Source of the DNA: Palleronia caenipelagi
GTDB lineage: Bacteria; Pseudomonadota; Alphaproteobacteria; Rhodobacterales; Rhodobacteraceae
Direction: 5' to 3'
DNA: 48,649 nucleotides
NCBI RefSeq assembly: GCF_007004065.1
Contig: NZ_VFSV01000025.1
Span: 1-48,649, forward strand
Shown here: positions 1-8,725 of the stretch, piece by piece
How the letters are laid out: the number at the start of each line of letters is the position of its first letter
How positions within the stretch are numbered: position 1 is the stretch's first letter
Program-made: the position numbers and the translations under genes
The notes under the pieces: model-generated
Seen by the model: the letters and a program-made list of their open reading frames with translations, nothing else
Told to the model about the DNA's origin: nothing
The model's database searches: none

Positions 1-336
1 ATAATTCTCGGTTATCGTTACAGCGGCAAAACAGCTTGGCCGCTTACAGGGCGTCGTGCGATCGCCTATGCGCGTGACGGAGCGCGAGCGATCATAGTCG
101 AGGATGGGCTGATCCGTGCGCTCTGGACGCGGGCCGCCAGCATCGCTCACCTGCCCGGAATTCTTGCAAACCCGTTCCCTATCGCCAAGGACATCGATCA
201 GTCCTGGATGGCGGAATCCTGCGACTCCGTGCCGGGCATGTCGGACTGGGACTGCTCGGGGGATCGCGTGGAGTATTGTGTAGACCTTTTCCTGGACATG
301 CTCGAATACGTGGTTGTGCACAACCGTGTTGCATAA
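1..336 (+). CDS. 3' part of an unrecognised gene, cut by the window edge
   Basis: Frame 1 is open from the first base for 111 codons to a TAA, and its codon choice looks coding (G or C often in the third position). No start codon is convincing, so the 5' end probably lies outside the window. The peptide begins IILGYRYSGKTAW and ends VEYCVDLFLDMLEYVVVHNRVA. A GxxxSGKT-like string near the left edge resembles a P-loop but lacks enough context to call. The IS5 remnant begins about 40 bases further on, so the gene may have been truncated by that insertion. I do not recognise the family and assign no function. Confidence 0.35.
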   Translation: MILGYRYSGKTAWPLTGRRAIAYARDGARAIIVEDGLIRALWTRAASIAHLPGILANPFPIAKDIDQSWMAESCDSVPGMSDWDCSGDRVEYCVDLFLDMLEYVVVHNRVA

Positions 337-374
337 ACCATTCGTTGAACGCAGCTCCCCCTTTCCCCGCCGGT

Positions 375-716
375 TCAGATGACACGCTCGTAGGCCGCGC
401 GACCGAGGTCGGTCATGCGGTTGAGGGCTTTGACGGCGATTAGAGTCTCGGTCGTCTGGCTCTCCATATTTCGACCTCGTAGCGCGGGTCCGATCACCTG
501 CTTGTAGCGACCGATCTGGGCTTCGACACGGGAGCGCTGACCGTAGCCGGTCGCCTTTTGCCATGCGATGCGACCGTGGTCGGCGTTCATCTGGATATGG
601 ACATTGCGGGTCGCGCAATCGCCCGCGACGGCGTTGCCCGGTGGCGGAATGATCACCTCCACATCCGGCCAGAAGACATCTCCGCTTGTGAGGCAACTCG
701 GAACGGCACGCTTCAC
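375..716 (-). pseudogene. IS5-family transposase, C-terminal fragment
   Basis: The minus-strand frame encodes the C-terminal third of an IS5-type DDE transposase: a VEVIIPPPGNAVA block, then NADHGRIAWQKATGYGQRSRVEAQIGRYK, which carries the last catalytic Glu in the RxxxE region, then a tail ending ALNRMTDLGRAAYERVI before TGA. The N-terminal DDE residues are absent; homology fades upstream of about 690, where a different gene remnant begins on the other strand. It is therefore an inactive IS relic. Its outer end probably lies between 337 and 374, beside the stop of the left-edge frame. Confidence 0.8.
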
Positions 717-787
717 CTAGCTCACGCCGCCTCAGGCTGTCTGATCTGCAGAGCCGCTTTCGTCAGGGCAACCGCATCGGCGCGCCA

Positions 788-1633
788 GTGAGGCTTCTGG
801 ACCGGGCCGAAACCGCGCGCCGCACCGGGTCGATGGCCTTCCACGGCAGCCTCTTCGATCCGCGCGCCGGCACCGCGCAGCCGTTGGCCTATTGCCGCGG
901 CCTTGCACAGGCGGCGCGGCGGGCAGGAGCCCGCATTTTCGAGCACGCCCCGATCACCCGGATCGGCCATGACGGCATCGACTGGATCGTCGTTGTTCGA
1001 GGCGACGCAGTCTACGCGACCCATCTGCTGCTCGCGACGAACGCCTATGCTGAGGCACTGGAAGGCGCGCCGGACCCGGCCTTCGTTCCGGTGTATTTCA
1101 GCCAGTTTGCCACGGCTCCGCTGACGGGGGCGCAACGGGCCACGATCCTGCCCGGCGGCGAAGGCTGCTGGGATACGGGCAGGGTCATGAGCTCGCTGCG
1201 GCTTGACCGGGACGGACGGTTGATCATCGGCGGGGTCGGCAATGTCGCCGGGCCGCAAGGCGCTGTGCATCGGGCCTGGGCTGCGCGCAAGCTGGCGCAG
1301 ATCTACCCGGAGCTGGCCGGAACGCCATTCGAGCACGAATGGTCCGGAGCGATTGCCATGACTGCCGATCACCTGCCAAAAGTTGTATCGATTGGGCCAC
1401 GTGCGCTGTCCGTTTATGGCTATTCGGACCGGGGGATCGCTCCGGGGACGGTGTTCGGCCGAGCGGCTGCCCGGGCGCTGTTGCATGGGGACCCAACCGC
1501 GTTACCGCTCGCCATCGCGCAGAACCATACCGAGCGCTTCAAGACCCTGCGCACCCTCTCATATGAAGTAGGCGCGACAGCGATGCACGCCACACGCCCT
1601 GCACCGTTTCTGACTCACAGACATCCACGATAG
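788..1633 (+). pseudogene. Truncated FAD-dependent amine/amino-acid oxidoreductase (DAO family)
   Basis: This is the C-terminal two thirds of a D-amino-acid-oxidase/PuuB-like flavoprotein. Visible blocks are RLLDRAETARRTGS, SLFDPRAGTAQPLAYCRGLA, a substrate-domain segment, and the late FAD-binding motif YGYSDRGIAPGTVFGR near residue 215. The N-terminal GxGxxG dinucleotide fold that every family member needs is missing. The frame stays open upstream of the GTG at 788 to about 692 and still reads family-like (FRQGNRIGAPVRLLDR), so the gene was cut rather than restarted. The IS5 fragment abuts the break. Related intact enzymes oxidise gamma-glutamylated polyamines or amino acids; this copy should be inactive. 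Confidence 0.75.
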
Positions 1634-2127
1634 TATCGACAAGAAAGGAACGTGATCCGGCAGTTCCGGATCCTGATAGAGACCGCCCACGGTACCTTCA
1701 CATATTATGAGATTTAACTCGATATGTGCAAGATATGGCATTTATGCACACAACTAGAGAGCCATTGATCACCGACTCCATCGGGCTCCTTCCCAGACCA
1801 ATCTCTTCCGCCTTATCCCCCGCCCTGATCGCGCTCCGCCTAGAAAAACAAGGCCCCTGCCCCTCTGCTCAAAGCCAGAGCCACCCCTTGCACTCATTTG
1901 CAATCGACCGTTTACTAACGATACCTGTGATTGCAGGACCTGCTTAACTGCGCTCCGACAAGCATGATGATTGTTCTCCATGGCCTGATGAACTCACCGT
2001 CGTCAGATCAATTTGGCGCGGAACATATCCTTCGTGTTGACGACCGGGATGAACGGCCCGTGATGAGGACATCGGTGGCTTTGGGGCCACCAATTTCAGT
2101 TTACGTCAAAGTCCCGCTTCGCCACGC
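1634..2127. other. 494-base gap without a convincing gene
   Basis: Short frames exist on both strands but none shows a family motif, a sensible start or coding-like codon use. The left part is AT-richer than its surroundings. No inverted repeat strong enough to call a terminator was seen. It is probably decayed DNA between the oxidoreductase remnant and the parDE module. Confidence 0.5.
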
Positions 2128-2481
2128 TCAAACGCGACCCGTCCGGATCCGGGCGAGCACGTGGGAGTGGTGGTCCTGGCCACCGTAGAAGACGGCGAGA
2201 ACCCGGAGTTCCTCTAGCGCTTCGGTGAGGGTGAAGTAAAAGATCGCCCGATCTTTCGTCACGTGTCTCATCCCGCTTAGGATATCGTCGTGACGCTCGC
2301 CCTGAAACGCAGCCGTGCCCAGCGCCTCCATTGTGGTTTCAACCTTGCGCAGACGATCTGCCGCTCTGTCGAAAGCCTCGGATGGGCTGTCGCCAAAATC
2401 CTGATAGGTTAGAAAGAGATGATCGAAGATCGCCTCAAGATCGTCATCACAGGCGGTGCTGCGGACAACCCTAAAGGCCAT
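2128..2481 (-). CDS. parE: ParE/RelE-type toxin of a type II toxin-antitoxin system
   Basis: The 117-aa product begins MAFRVVRSTACDDDLEAIFDHLFLTYQDFG and carries the ParE pattern: paired N-terminal helices, AADRLRKVETTMEALGTAAFQGERHDDILSGMRHVTKDRAIFYFTL, and a final beta strand RVLAVFYGGQDHHSHVLARI. ParE toxins typically poison DNA gyrase; RelE relatives cut mRNA, and sequence alone does not settle which applies. An upstream in-frame start would add 24 residues but would lie deep inside parD. The chosen ATG overlaps the antitoxin stop by 11 bases, the usual translational coupling. It should stabilise the plasmid by post-segregational killing. Confidence 0.85.
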   Translation of the reverse strand: MAFRVVRSTACDDDLEAIFDHLFLTYQDFGDSPSEAFDRAADRLRKVETTMEALGTAAFQGERHDDILSGMRHVTKDRAIFYFTLTEALEELRVLAVFYGGQDHHSHVLARIRTGRV

Positions 2482-2740
2482 GTTGGAGGCGCTTGCGGGC
2501 GAGCATCGTCTCGGTCCGGCAGCGGCCGTCCTCGGCCGGGACAAAATCGCCATCCGCCCGCGCCTGGAAAAAGGCCCGAAGCGCGTTCAGCTCGGCCTCT
2601 TCCCGCTCGGCTTCGGCCCGCAAAAGTTCCAGACCGCGCTGCACCACCGCACTGACGCTGGCATATTTGCCATCCGCGACGAGGGCGCGGGCGAAGCTGT
2701 CCTGTTGCTCGGATAAGGAAACGGAGGCTTTGACAGACAT
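2471..2740 (-). CDS. parD: ParD-type antitoxin
   Basis: The 89-aa protein has an N-terminal ribbon-helix-helix of ParD type (MSVKASVSLSEQQDSFARAL, then a VADGKYASVSAVVQRGLELL helix) followed by an acidic/charged helix (REEAELNALRAFFQARADGDF) that usually wraps the toxin. It lies first in the operon, and the toxin start lies inside its last codons. Family members bind and neutralise ParE and repress their own promoter through the RHH domain. The promoter must lie between here and the divergent gene starting at 2856. A GGAG-like ribosome site (AGGAGCTCACCC in mRNA sense) precedes the ATG. Confidence 0.85.
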   Translation of the reverse strand: MSVKASVSLSEQQDSFARALVADGKYASVSAVVQRGLELLRAEAEREEAELNALRAFFQARADGDFVPAEDGRCRTETMLARKRLQHGL

Positions 2741-2855
2741 GGGTGAGCTCCTTTTATGCTACTCAGTAGTAATTCTATTTCCCTCTTCATTCAAGGGATC
2801 TGGCCAACCGGCGCCGTTTGCGATTTGTATCAGGCGGAGCAAACAGGGAGTCCTC

Positions 2856-4148
2856 ATGAGCGGTCGCATTGATCTCTCCGCCCTCCTCAACTTCATTGCA
2901 CAGGAGCAACTGTGGCACGACCGTTTACAGGAGGTGGTCGGCGAGCATCCGCATCCCACGATGGAGGAGTTCGACCTCGGGTCAGAGGATCTCGAGGAAC
3001 TGCTGGGCGAGTCCGCGACGATGCTGCTCTGGGGCTGCGGGTTTGAGGACTTTCTCGCCCGGCGCTACCCGGACGGAAATATCATCGATCTCTATCTCAA
3101 GCGCCGGGGTTGGGCCGAGACCGAAGCAAACCGCGCCTATTTTGCGGCGCTCCGGGACACGCCTGTCAGCCTTTACGAGGTCAGTGACGTGCGTCCCGGA
3201 CACTCCATGGTGCTGCGCGACCTGCTGACCGGCGCGGATCCGGTAGCCGTGCAGGAGAAGAGCGCGACCCAGAGCCTGCATCAATGGGACCGAATTGCGG
3301 TGCGCGTGGTCCCTTGGGAAGATCACTTTGTCATGTCCGGGGCCGCCCTACCCTACACCGCCGACGCCACCGCGATGCTCCTTGACGCACTCCGCGACGA
3401 GGATGGCAGCCCCGTTCAGATCACGCGCGAGATCCTGTTCGGCCTCGCGTCGCTCTTCACCGGGATCTGGCTCGGAACCGAACTGGAGCGGATGCTGGAT
3501 CAGGAGGAGCCGGAAATCCTTAATCGCGACGGCGATCCGCTGATGTTCCACGAGCTGCGCTTTCCCTTTGCCAAGGGCGTCACCCAAAAGCAGATCGCGC
3601 CTGTGCTGAACAAACGCCGTGACATGATGTCGGAGGGATCGAAATCATGGGTCTGGATTGAGACAGGCAAGATCCGGCACAGCACCGCCAGCGAAGGCTA
3701 TCCGGTCTTCGGCTCGGTGGAGCTGAAGGGCCGCGCGCTAATCGTGAATGTCGATTCCGCGGCCCGCGCCGCCAAGGCCGAAGCCGTGATCACCGACCTT
3801 CTGGGCGAGGTCCTGCGCCCGCCTTTGACAAGCATCGAAACCGTTGGACAAGTCAGCGCAGCGAACGACGCCACTGCCTGTGACGACGGCGCGATCCCAC
3901 CTGAACTGGTGCAGCAGATCCTTCAGGAGCAGATGGACCTGCATTATCGCAGCACCCTCGACAGCCCGCTGCCGATGCTCGACGGCCTTTCCCCCCGAGA
4001 GGCCGCCCGCGATCCGTCAACGCGGGATAAGGTGGTCGGCTGGCTCAAGCACCTCGAAAACGGTAGCGCCCGGAGCAACGCTGCCATCGCGGGCTATGAC
4101 TTCACCTGGATGTGGCACGAGCTCGGAGTGATGGACGGCCGTCGATAA
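2856..4148 (+). CDS. Hypothetical protein, 430 aa, acidic, function unknown
   Basis: The start was chosen at ATG 2856 because AGGGAG precedes it by a few bases; the frame extends upstream but there runs through the parD region. The protein is soluble, acidic and rich in Asp/Glu and Leu, with no signal peptide or membrane segment. Its last 60 residues (LPMLDGLSPREAARDPSTRD, then WLKHLENGSARSN and YDFTWMWHELG) match a C-terminal module I remember from SEC-C/MbcA-like bacterial proteins; this is recollection, not a search result. It is divergent from parDE and about 360 bases upstream of repA. No catalytic motif was found, so no role is assigned. Confidence 0.7.
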   Translation: MSGRIDLSALLNFIAQEQLWHDRLQEVVGEHPHPTMEEFDLGSEDLEELLGESATMLLWGCGFEDFLARRYPDGNIIDLYLKRRGWAETEANRAYFAALRDTPVSLYEVSDVRPGHSMVLRDLLTGADPVAVQEKSATQSLHQWDRIAVRVVPWEDHFVMSGAALPYTADATAMLLDALRDEDGSPVQITREILFGLASLFTGIWLGTELERMLDQEEPEILNRDGDPLMFHELRFPFAKGVTQKQIAPVLNKRRDMMSEGSKSWVWIETGKIRHSTASEGYPVFGSVELKGRALIVNVDSAARAAKAEAVITDLLGEVLRPPLTSIETVGQVSAANDATACDDGAIPPELVQQILQEQMDLHYRSTLDSPLPMLDGLSPREAARDPSTRDKVVGWLKHLENGSARSNAAIAGYDFTWMWHELGVMDGRR

Positions 4149-4508
4149 GCTACCGCCGGACCGCTCAGCGGGAAAGGGGTGCAAAAATTGCGCTCCGGAT
4201 GTCTGAGGGCCCGCAGGAACAAATCCCAGAATCACCCCGCCACGCGACCTTCTGCAACCGTGACAGACGAAGCGGGCCAAAGATTGATGAAAAAGGAAGA
4301 GAAATTTCGCAGCGTGATCTTGTGCCTCGCGATGGTTCTTTTTCCTCTCACAATCAGCGCATTAGGAACACATAGTGTCACAGTCAGCTTTGACGCTGTG
4401 GATAACTTTCCGCCATCTTTATATTTTTCTTGCCGGACTCAGATGTTCGTGGCATTTCAGTTCTGACAGTAAAAAGCGTCAGACAGGGCTTTTACCGTCA
4501 AAACGATA
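4149..4508. other. 360-base leader region of the repABC operon
   Basis: No gene is seen here. The right half is AT-rich and probably holds the repA promoter and its operator. An imperfect inverted repeat, CACAGTCA / TGACGCTGTG, spans 4379-4400. A TTGACG (4390-4395) is a possible -35 element, but no well-spaced -10 follows, so I do not call a promoter. In repABC plasmids RepA with RepB represses the operon from this region. Only short overlapping frames cross it. Confidence 0.5.
4397..4405 (-). promoter_or_regulatory. DnaA-box consensus upstream of repA
   Basis: The plus strand reads TGTGGATAA, whose complement TTATCCACA is a perfect match to the classical DnaA box. It sits in an AT-rich tract about 100 bases before repA. 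A single box can occur by chance, and the replication origin of repABC plasmids normally lies inside repC, so any role in initiation or operon control is inference. Confidence 0.45.
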
Positions 4509-5744
4509 ATGAGCCTTAAAAAAGGCCATGACAGGCGGCAGAGCATGGACGATGCGAACAAAAGCTATGCGCAAGGCATAGGGTCTTCGGATATAGGGAA
4601 ATTTGCCGACAGTCTTGCGGAATCGCTAGACCGGCAGATGAAGGTTGCATTCGAACCAGAGGAACGGAAATCCTTGCGCCGCTTCAGTTCCACAGAGGTT
4701 GCCGAATTATTACGCGTCAGCACATCAAACCTACGCAATCGCCACAAAGATGGCAGCTTCCCGGAAGTTCACACAGACGGGCGCGGCCACAGATTTTACA
4801 CGGCCGAAGAAATTGACGAACTTCGCAACATTTTGACGCGGACAGGGAAGAACGCTGACGCGTACCGACCCGGGCGCCGCAGCAACGACAGCCTTCAGAT
4901 CATATCAGTCGTTAATTTCAAAGGCGGAAGCTCGAAGACGACAGCGACGATCCATTTGGCACACAGGTATGCGCTCCGCGGTTACCGGGTTCTGGTGCTG
5001 GATCTTGATCCGCAAGCCAGCTTAACAACCTTTTTCGGCTTCCGTCCGGAACTAGAGTTTGTGGAAGGTGGTACGATTTATGATGCTTTGAAGTATGAAG
5101 ATCAGGTCCCCCTCTCAGAGGTAATTCAGAAAACATACTTTCATAACCTCAACATGGTCCCGGCTGGCTTGATGCTGTCTGAATACGAAACCGAGACAGC
5201 AAACGCACTGGCAAACCGCGTTCAACCAATATTTGCCGAGCGTTTGGCGTTAGCGTTGGAAGAAGTTGAATCTGGCTACGATATTGTGCTGATCGATTGC
5301 CCTCCGCAGTTGGGCTTTCTGACATTGACCGCTTTGGCGGCGTCTACGGGTCTGCTAGTGACCGTGGTTCCTGGCATGCTAGACATCGCCTCAATGAGCC
5401 AGTTTCTCAAGCTTGCTTCGGAAACCGTCAAAGCCGTCGAAGAGGCGATTGGGCGACATGTCACTTGGGACTTCGTAAAGTTCCTGATCACACGGTACGA
5501 GCCCTCGGACGGGCCGCAAACGCAAATGGCTGGGTACCTACGTTCAATCCTTGCTGGCCAAGTCATGACTGAACCGATGCTGAAGTCGACAGCAATTTCT
5601 GACGCAGGCATGACTCAGCAAACGATATACGAGGTAGACCCGAGCCAGCTCATTCGGAAGACCATTGATCGGGCTTTGACCAGCGTAAATAGCGTTGCCG
5701 ATGAGCTGGAGCAGACAATCCAAATGGCATGGGGACGTCGCTGA
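4509..5744 (+). CDS. repA: Plasmid partitioning ATPase RepA (ParA family)
   Basis: This 411-aa ParA-type protein drives segregation of repABC plasmids and, with RepB, represses the operon. A helix-turn-helix-like segment (SSTEVAELLRVSTSNLRNRH) lies near residue 60. The deviant Walker A FKGGSSKTT is at about 137-145, followed by VLVLDLDPQASLT and the Walker B region VLIDCPPQLGFLT near 263. Length fits the family. No strong ribosome site marks ATG 4509; ATG 4545 (MDDANKSYAQG) is a credible alternative. The stop overlaps the repB start by one base (TGATG). Codons are less GC-rich than the flanking plasmid genes. Confidence 0.95.
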   Translation: MSLKKGHDRRQSMDDANKSYAQGIGSSDIGKFADSLAESLDRQMKVAFEPEERKSLRRFSSTEVAELLRVSTSNLRNRHKDGSFPEVHTDGRGHRFYTAEEIDELRNILTRTGKNADAYRPGRRSNDSLQIISVVNFKGGSSKTTATIHLAHRYALRGYRVLVLDLDPQASLTTFFGFRPELEFVEGGTIYDALKYEDQVPLSEVIQKTYFHNLNMVPAGLMLSEYETETANALANRVQPIFAERLALALEEVESGYDIVLIDCPPQLGFLTLTALAASTGLLVTVVPGMLDIASMSQFLKLASETVKAVEEAIGRHVTWDFVKFLITRYEPSDGPQTQMAGYLRSILAGQVMTEPMLKSTAISDAGMTQQTIYEVDPSQLIRKTIDRALTSVNSVADELEQTIQMAWGRR

Positions 5745-6712
5745 TGGCCCGAAATATCTTCAACCAACCCCGGAAGGACGAGGAAGAGTCGGCAGGCCCC
5801 TCCCCTGCCCCGATCAAGTCCTCGAAGCTACCTGGCTCGGTTGGTGGATTGCGGGAATCTCTCCGAGAGATCACTGCCAATTCGATCCGAGATATCGATC
5901 CCGATCGGATCGATATGGATGGTCTTCGAGATCGCCTGATCCTGGAAGACAGTAGCATAGAAGATCTCGCAGAGAGCATTCGTAAGCATGGTCAGCAAGT
6001 GCCGATCATGGTTCGCCCCTCTGACCAACCGGATCGATATCGCATCATCTACGGACGTCGTAGACTTGCAGCCATTCGAAAATTTGGTGGAACCGTCAAA
6101 GCGATCGTTCGAACACTCGATGACGATGCTTCTCTGATCGCCCAAGGTCAGGAAAACAACCTGCGTCTGGATCCGTCCTTCATTGAAAAATCTCTTTTTA
6201 TCAGAGAGATGCAAGAAGCCGGTTACAAGCCCAGTGTCATTCAGGACGCTCTGGGCCTCACCCGACAAGGTGTGTCGAACCATCGTGTAGTCTTAGAGCA
6301 ACTGCCTGACGAGCTTATCCGACTTATCGGTCCGGCTCATGGCATCGGTCGACGCCAATGGGGTGATCTCGCGGCCCTTTCAGAGAAGGTTCCGCTTGTT
6401 GACATTGCACGTGAGATACTTGCCGGTCTCCCTGACACCACTCCAAGCTCAGACAAGTTTCAAACTATCTACGTCGCTTGCACCAGCGAGGCGCGTGGAA
6501 CGACCAACCAAAGCGCCCGCAGCCAAACGACCGTGGTAAAGGACAAAAGTGATCGTCCTGTCGGCACACTTTCGGTCGATGGCAAATCTATCGCTATCAA
6601 AATCACCCGCAAGGACAATCCAGGATTCTGCCAATGGCTCGAAGAGCGCGCGGCAACCACGCTGCAAGAGCTTTTCGAACAATGGCAGAATGAGAGAGGC
6701 TCGGGGAACTAA
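5744..6712 (+). CDS. repB: Plasmid partitioning protein RepB (ParB family)
   Basis: The centromere-binding partner of RepA, 322 aa, begins MARNIFNQPRKDEEE as most RepB proteins do; an in-frame ATG 15 bases earlier is less typical. The ParB N-terminal domain shows LAESIRKHGQQVPIMVRP, then YGRRRLAAIRKFGG and QGQENNLRLDPSFIEKSLF. The DNA-binding helix-turn-helix follows (KPSVIQDALGLTRQGVSNHR). RepB binds parS and spreads; the two identical 16-bp palindromes in and after repC are candidate targets. It is translationally coupled to repA. Confidence 0.95.
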   Translation: MARNIFNQPRKDEEESAGPSPAPIKSSKLPGSVGGLRESLREITANSIRDIDPDRIDMDGLRDRLILEDSSIEDLAESIRKHGQQVPIMVRPSDQPDRYRIIYGRRRLAAIRKFGGTVKAIVRTLDDDASLIAQGQENNLRLDPSFIEKSLFIREMQEAGYKPSVIQDALGLTRQGVSNHRVVLEQLPDELIRLIGPAHGIGRRQWGDLAALSEKVPLVDIAREILAGLPDTTPSSDKFQTIYVACTSEARGTTNQSARSQTTVVKDKSDRPVGTLSVDGKSIAIKITRKDNPGFCQWLEERAATTLQELFEQWQNERGSGN

Positions 6713-6920
6713 TCCCCGGTCGCAACCAAAACACGAGCAGAGGAGAAAGGCGAAGACCAAAAAGAAAGAGCCCCCCAAGGTTTCCCCCGGAGAGCCCTCA
6801 TCATCTGATTAGCATCTTTGATGTAGCAATCTCCGACATAGCGGTCAAGGGTCACCGATTCGGTGGACACTGTTTTATTGCCTCTTCTTGCCACGACCGG
6901 CGTGAAGTGTCGGGGAAGTT
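6713..6920 (-). ncRNA. Probable counter-transcribed RNA locus between repB and repC
   Basis: repABC plasmids carry a small antisense RNA in the repB-repC gap that limits RepC synthesis and sets incompatibility. This 208-base gap has the expected size. Read on the minus strand it contains a weak GC hairpin (CTCTCC pairing with GGGGGG, around 6767-6800) followed by CTCTTTCTTTTT, which could be the RNA's terminator. Boundaries and promoter are not resolved, so the coordinates are simply the gap. A half-palindrome CGGTGGAC at 6861-6868 resembles the candidate parS half-site. Confidence 0.35.
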
Positions 6921-8006
6921 ATGGGTCGCAATGGTCGTCGTTCAACAAACATGGCATTTACAAAGCTCTCAGTTCAGACCTCCGACGAAGACAAGGGCAT
7001 CCCTGTCGCGTCAACACCTGAAACCGACATCTGGGCAGTCTTCCGCGCACTCAGAGACGCGCGCAGCCTGTTCGGTCTCCGTCCAGGTCATGTTCAAACA
7101 CTCCAAGCGATGCTGAGCTTTCTCAGGCCTGGACACGGGGATACAGTTTTCGCTTCCAACGACCAAATATGCCGCCGAATTGGTGGGATTGATGAACGTA
7201 CCCTCCGTAGGCATATTGATCGCTTTGTCGAACTTGGTTTAATGGCGCGCCACGACAGTCCTAATCGCAAGAGATATCGAGTGAAATCCTCCGGTGGTCA
7301 GTCCATTAGCTATGGCCTGTCGCTAACTCCGTTTCTGGCGCGTGCCGACGAACTACTTGCAGCAGCCCAAGAAATGGAAAACTCACGTCGTGATCGCGTC
7401 TTCTTGCGGAAGCAAATACTAACCAGACTTGCACAACTCGATGAATTTGATCCCGAGAACGAACTCTCTGTTCACGTGCGCAGAGTTCTCCGCCGGAAAC
7501 TCTCGGTCGCAGAATATCGTGCTTTCCTCGATGAGGTCAAAGCTCAATGTGAACAGATGTCCACCGCGGTGGACCTGCCAAAAGCAACGAAACTGCCCGC
7601 CAACGACGGACAAACTGTCCGCCACCAATCTAAGTCTAAAAAAGAACAAAAAGATTCAGAAAGACCGAGCGACAAGACAATACCGCCCGTCGAGCAACTC
7701 ACATCAGTTTGCGAACAAGCCGCGTCTTTTGCTCCAACTCCACTCAGAAACTGGCATGACGTCGAAAGACACGCCAGAACACTCGCTCCAATGATGGGAA
7801 TCCACGAAAGCACCTTTGATAAGGCTACAGCAAAGGTAGGATCCAAAAACGCATCATGCGCAATATTCATAATTCTACAAATGAGTAATGGCATCCGACA
7901 TTTAGCAGCGTACTTTCACAGCATCACCCTCGGTCGCAGAGAATCTGACTTCCATCCAACCCTGCTGCTCGAGCGGCTGTCTCGCTCAGATCAAGCTAAT
8001 GCATAG
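6921..8006 (+). CDS. repC: Replication initiator RepC
   Basis: This 361-aa protein is the limiting initiator of repABC plasmids, acting at an origin normally within its own coding sequence. The N-terminal winged-helix region is clear: FRALRDARSLFGLRPGHVQTLQAML, then FASNDQICRRIGGIDERTLRRHIDRFVELGLMARHD. The C-terminal domain (WHDVERHARTLAPMMGI to SNGIRHLAAYFHSIT) is the usual second half. ATG 6921 is preceded by GGGGAAG at good distance; an internal ATG at 6951 (MAFTKLSVQ) is possible. The coding sequence contains a perfect 16-bp palindrome at 7559. Confidence 0.95.
   Translation: MGRNGRRSTNMAFTKLSVQTSDEDKGIPVASTPETDIWAVFRALRDARSLFGLRPGHVQTLQAMLSFLRPGHGDTVFASNDQICRRIGGIDERTLRRHIDRFVELGLMARHDSPNRKRYRVKSSGGQSISYGLSLTPFLARADELLAAAQEMENSRRDRVFLRKQILTRLAQLDEFDPENELSVHVRRVLRRKLSVAEYRAFLDEVKAQCEQMSTAVDLPKATKLPANDGQTVRHQSKSKKEQKDSERPSDKTIPPVEQLTSVCEQAASFAPTPLRNWHDVERHARTLAPMMGIHESTFDKATAKVGSKNASCAIFIILQMSNGIRHLAAYFHSITLGRRESDFHPTLLLERLSRSDQANA
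7559..7574. promoter_or_regulatory. Candidate parS, copy 1 (inside repC)
   Basis: GTCCACCGCGGTGGAC is a perfect 16-bp palindrome within repC, repeated exactly just after the gene. Palindromes of this length are known RepB-binding centromeres of repABC plasmids and differ between compatibility groups. An identical pair at this locus is unlikely by chance. RepB binding is inferred. Confidence 0.65.
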
Positions 8007-8007
8007 T

Positions 8008-8023
8008 GTCCACCGCGGTGGAC
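8008..8023. promoter_or_regulatory. Candidate parS, copy 2 (after the repC stop)
   Basis: This is the second exact copy of GTCCACCGCGGTGGAC, starting two bases after the repC TAG, 449 bases from the first. Its position directly downstream of repC is a common place for parS in this plasmid class. No third full copy was noticed in the window. Confidence 0.65.
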
Positions 8024-8725
8024 ATTTCGAGAGACAAAAAGCTGTAAAAAAAGGAGGGGTAATATCCCAAGAGCAGCTTCCGTCAACCGTCGTGGGGAAA
8101 ACCTGATCACAAAATCGCTGAGAAAATCACTAGGTCGCCGTTCCGGAGAACCCCATCGACAAACTCACTCTCAGCCACTCCAACGCCAGCGCATCAAGGC
8201 CTACATTCCGGTCCAGGAACTCGCCGAAGACATCGTGTGCCACAGGTTAATACAGATCGTGATCGTCTACCCCGTTTTGCCTGATGGTGGGTCTGAGACC
8301 GGTGAGTTAGAAATCTGTGCTCCCGGTCGCCCCGTTCGTCGCGGCAAAGGTCACTAAAGAAGCTCACAACATTGAGGTCCCGCCCCTGCCCTCCTCGAGA
8401 TCGATGACAAGGACAAAATAACGTGGGATTTACTCTTCACTTGGCACTGTCACAGACGTTGGCAGTCCTTTGCTTCCAGCGGGCTGTATCGCAATGCGTG
8501 CGACCCCGTCGAAATCGCTGAAAACTGATATCCGGTGGGTTCGGCCGTCATCACCAACCTAATGCCGGTCTCAGCTTGTATGACATCTCCGGTAAAACCA
8601 CCTTCGCAGACGTCACTCTCGTCCGGCTCGGCCACGACGCCTGGGCGTTTCAATGTCGAATGCCTGTCCTGCAGAATGGCCCCGTCAGGACGGGCGACGC
8701 AACAGGCGCATGATGCGCCCGGGTT
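8024..8725. other. 700-base gap downstream of repC
   Basis: No intact gene is seen. One short frame near 8398-8528 reads LEIDDKDKITWDLLFTWHCHRRW and looks protein-like, but it has no start and I do not recognise it; it may be the relic of a lost gene. Codon use elsewhere looks random. No clear terminator hairpin follows repC. Confidence 0.45.

Noticed and set aside
4390-4425. Sigma70 promoter of repA (TTGACG with TATATT)
   Set aside because: The spacer is about 24 bases, too long for a standard promoter; left as a possible -35 only.
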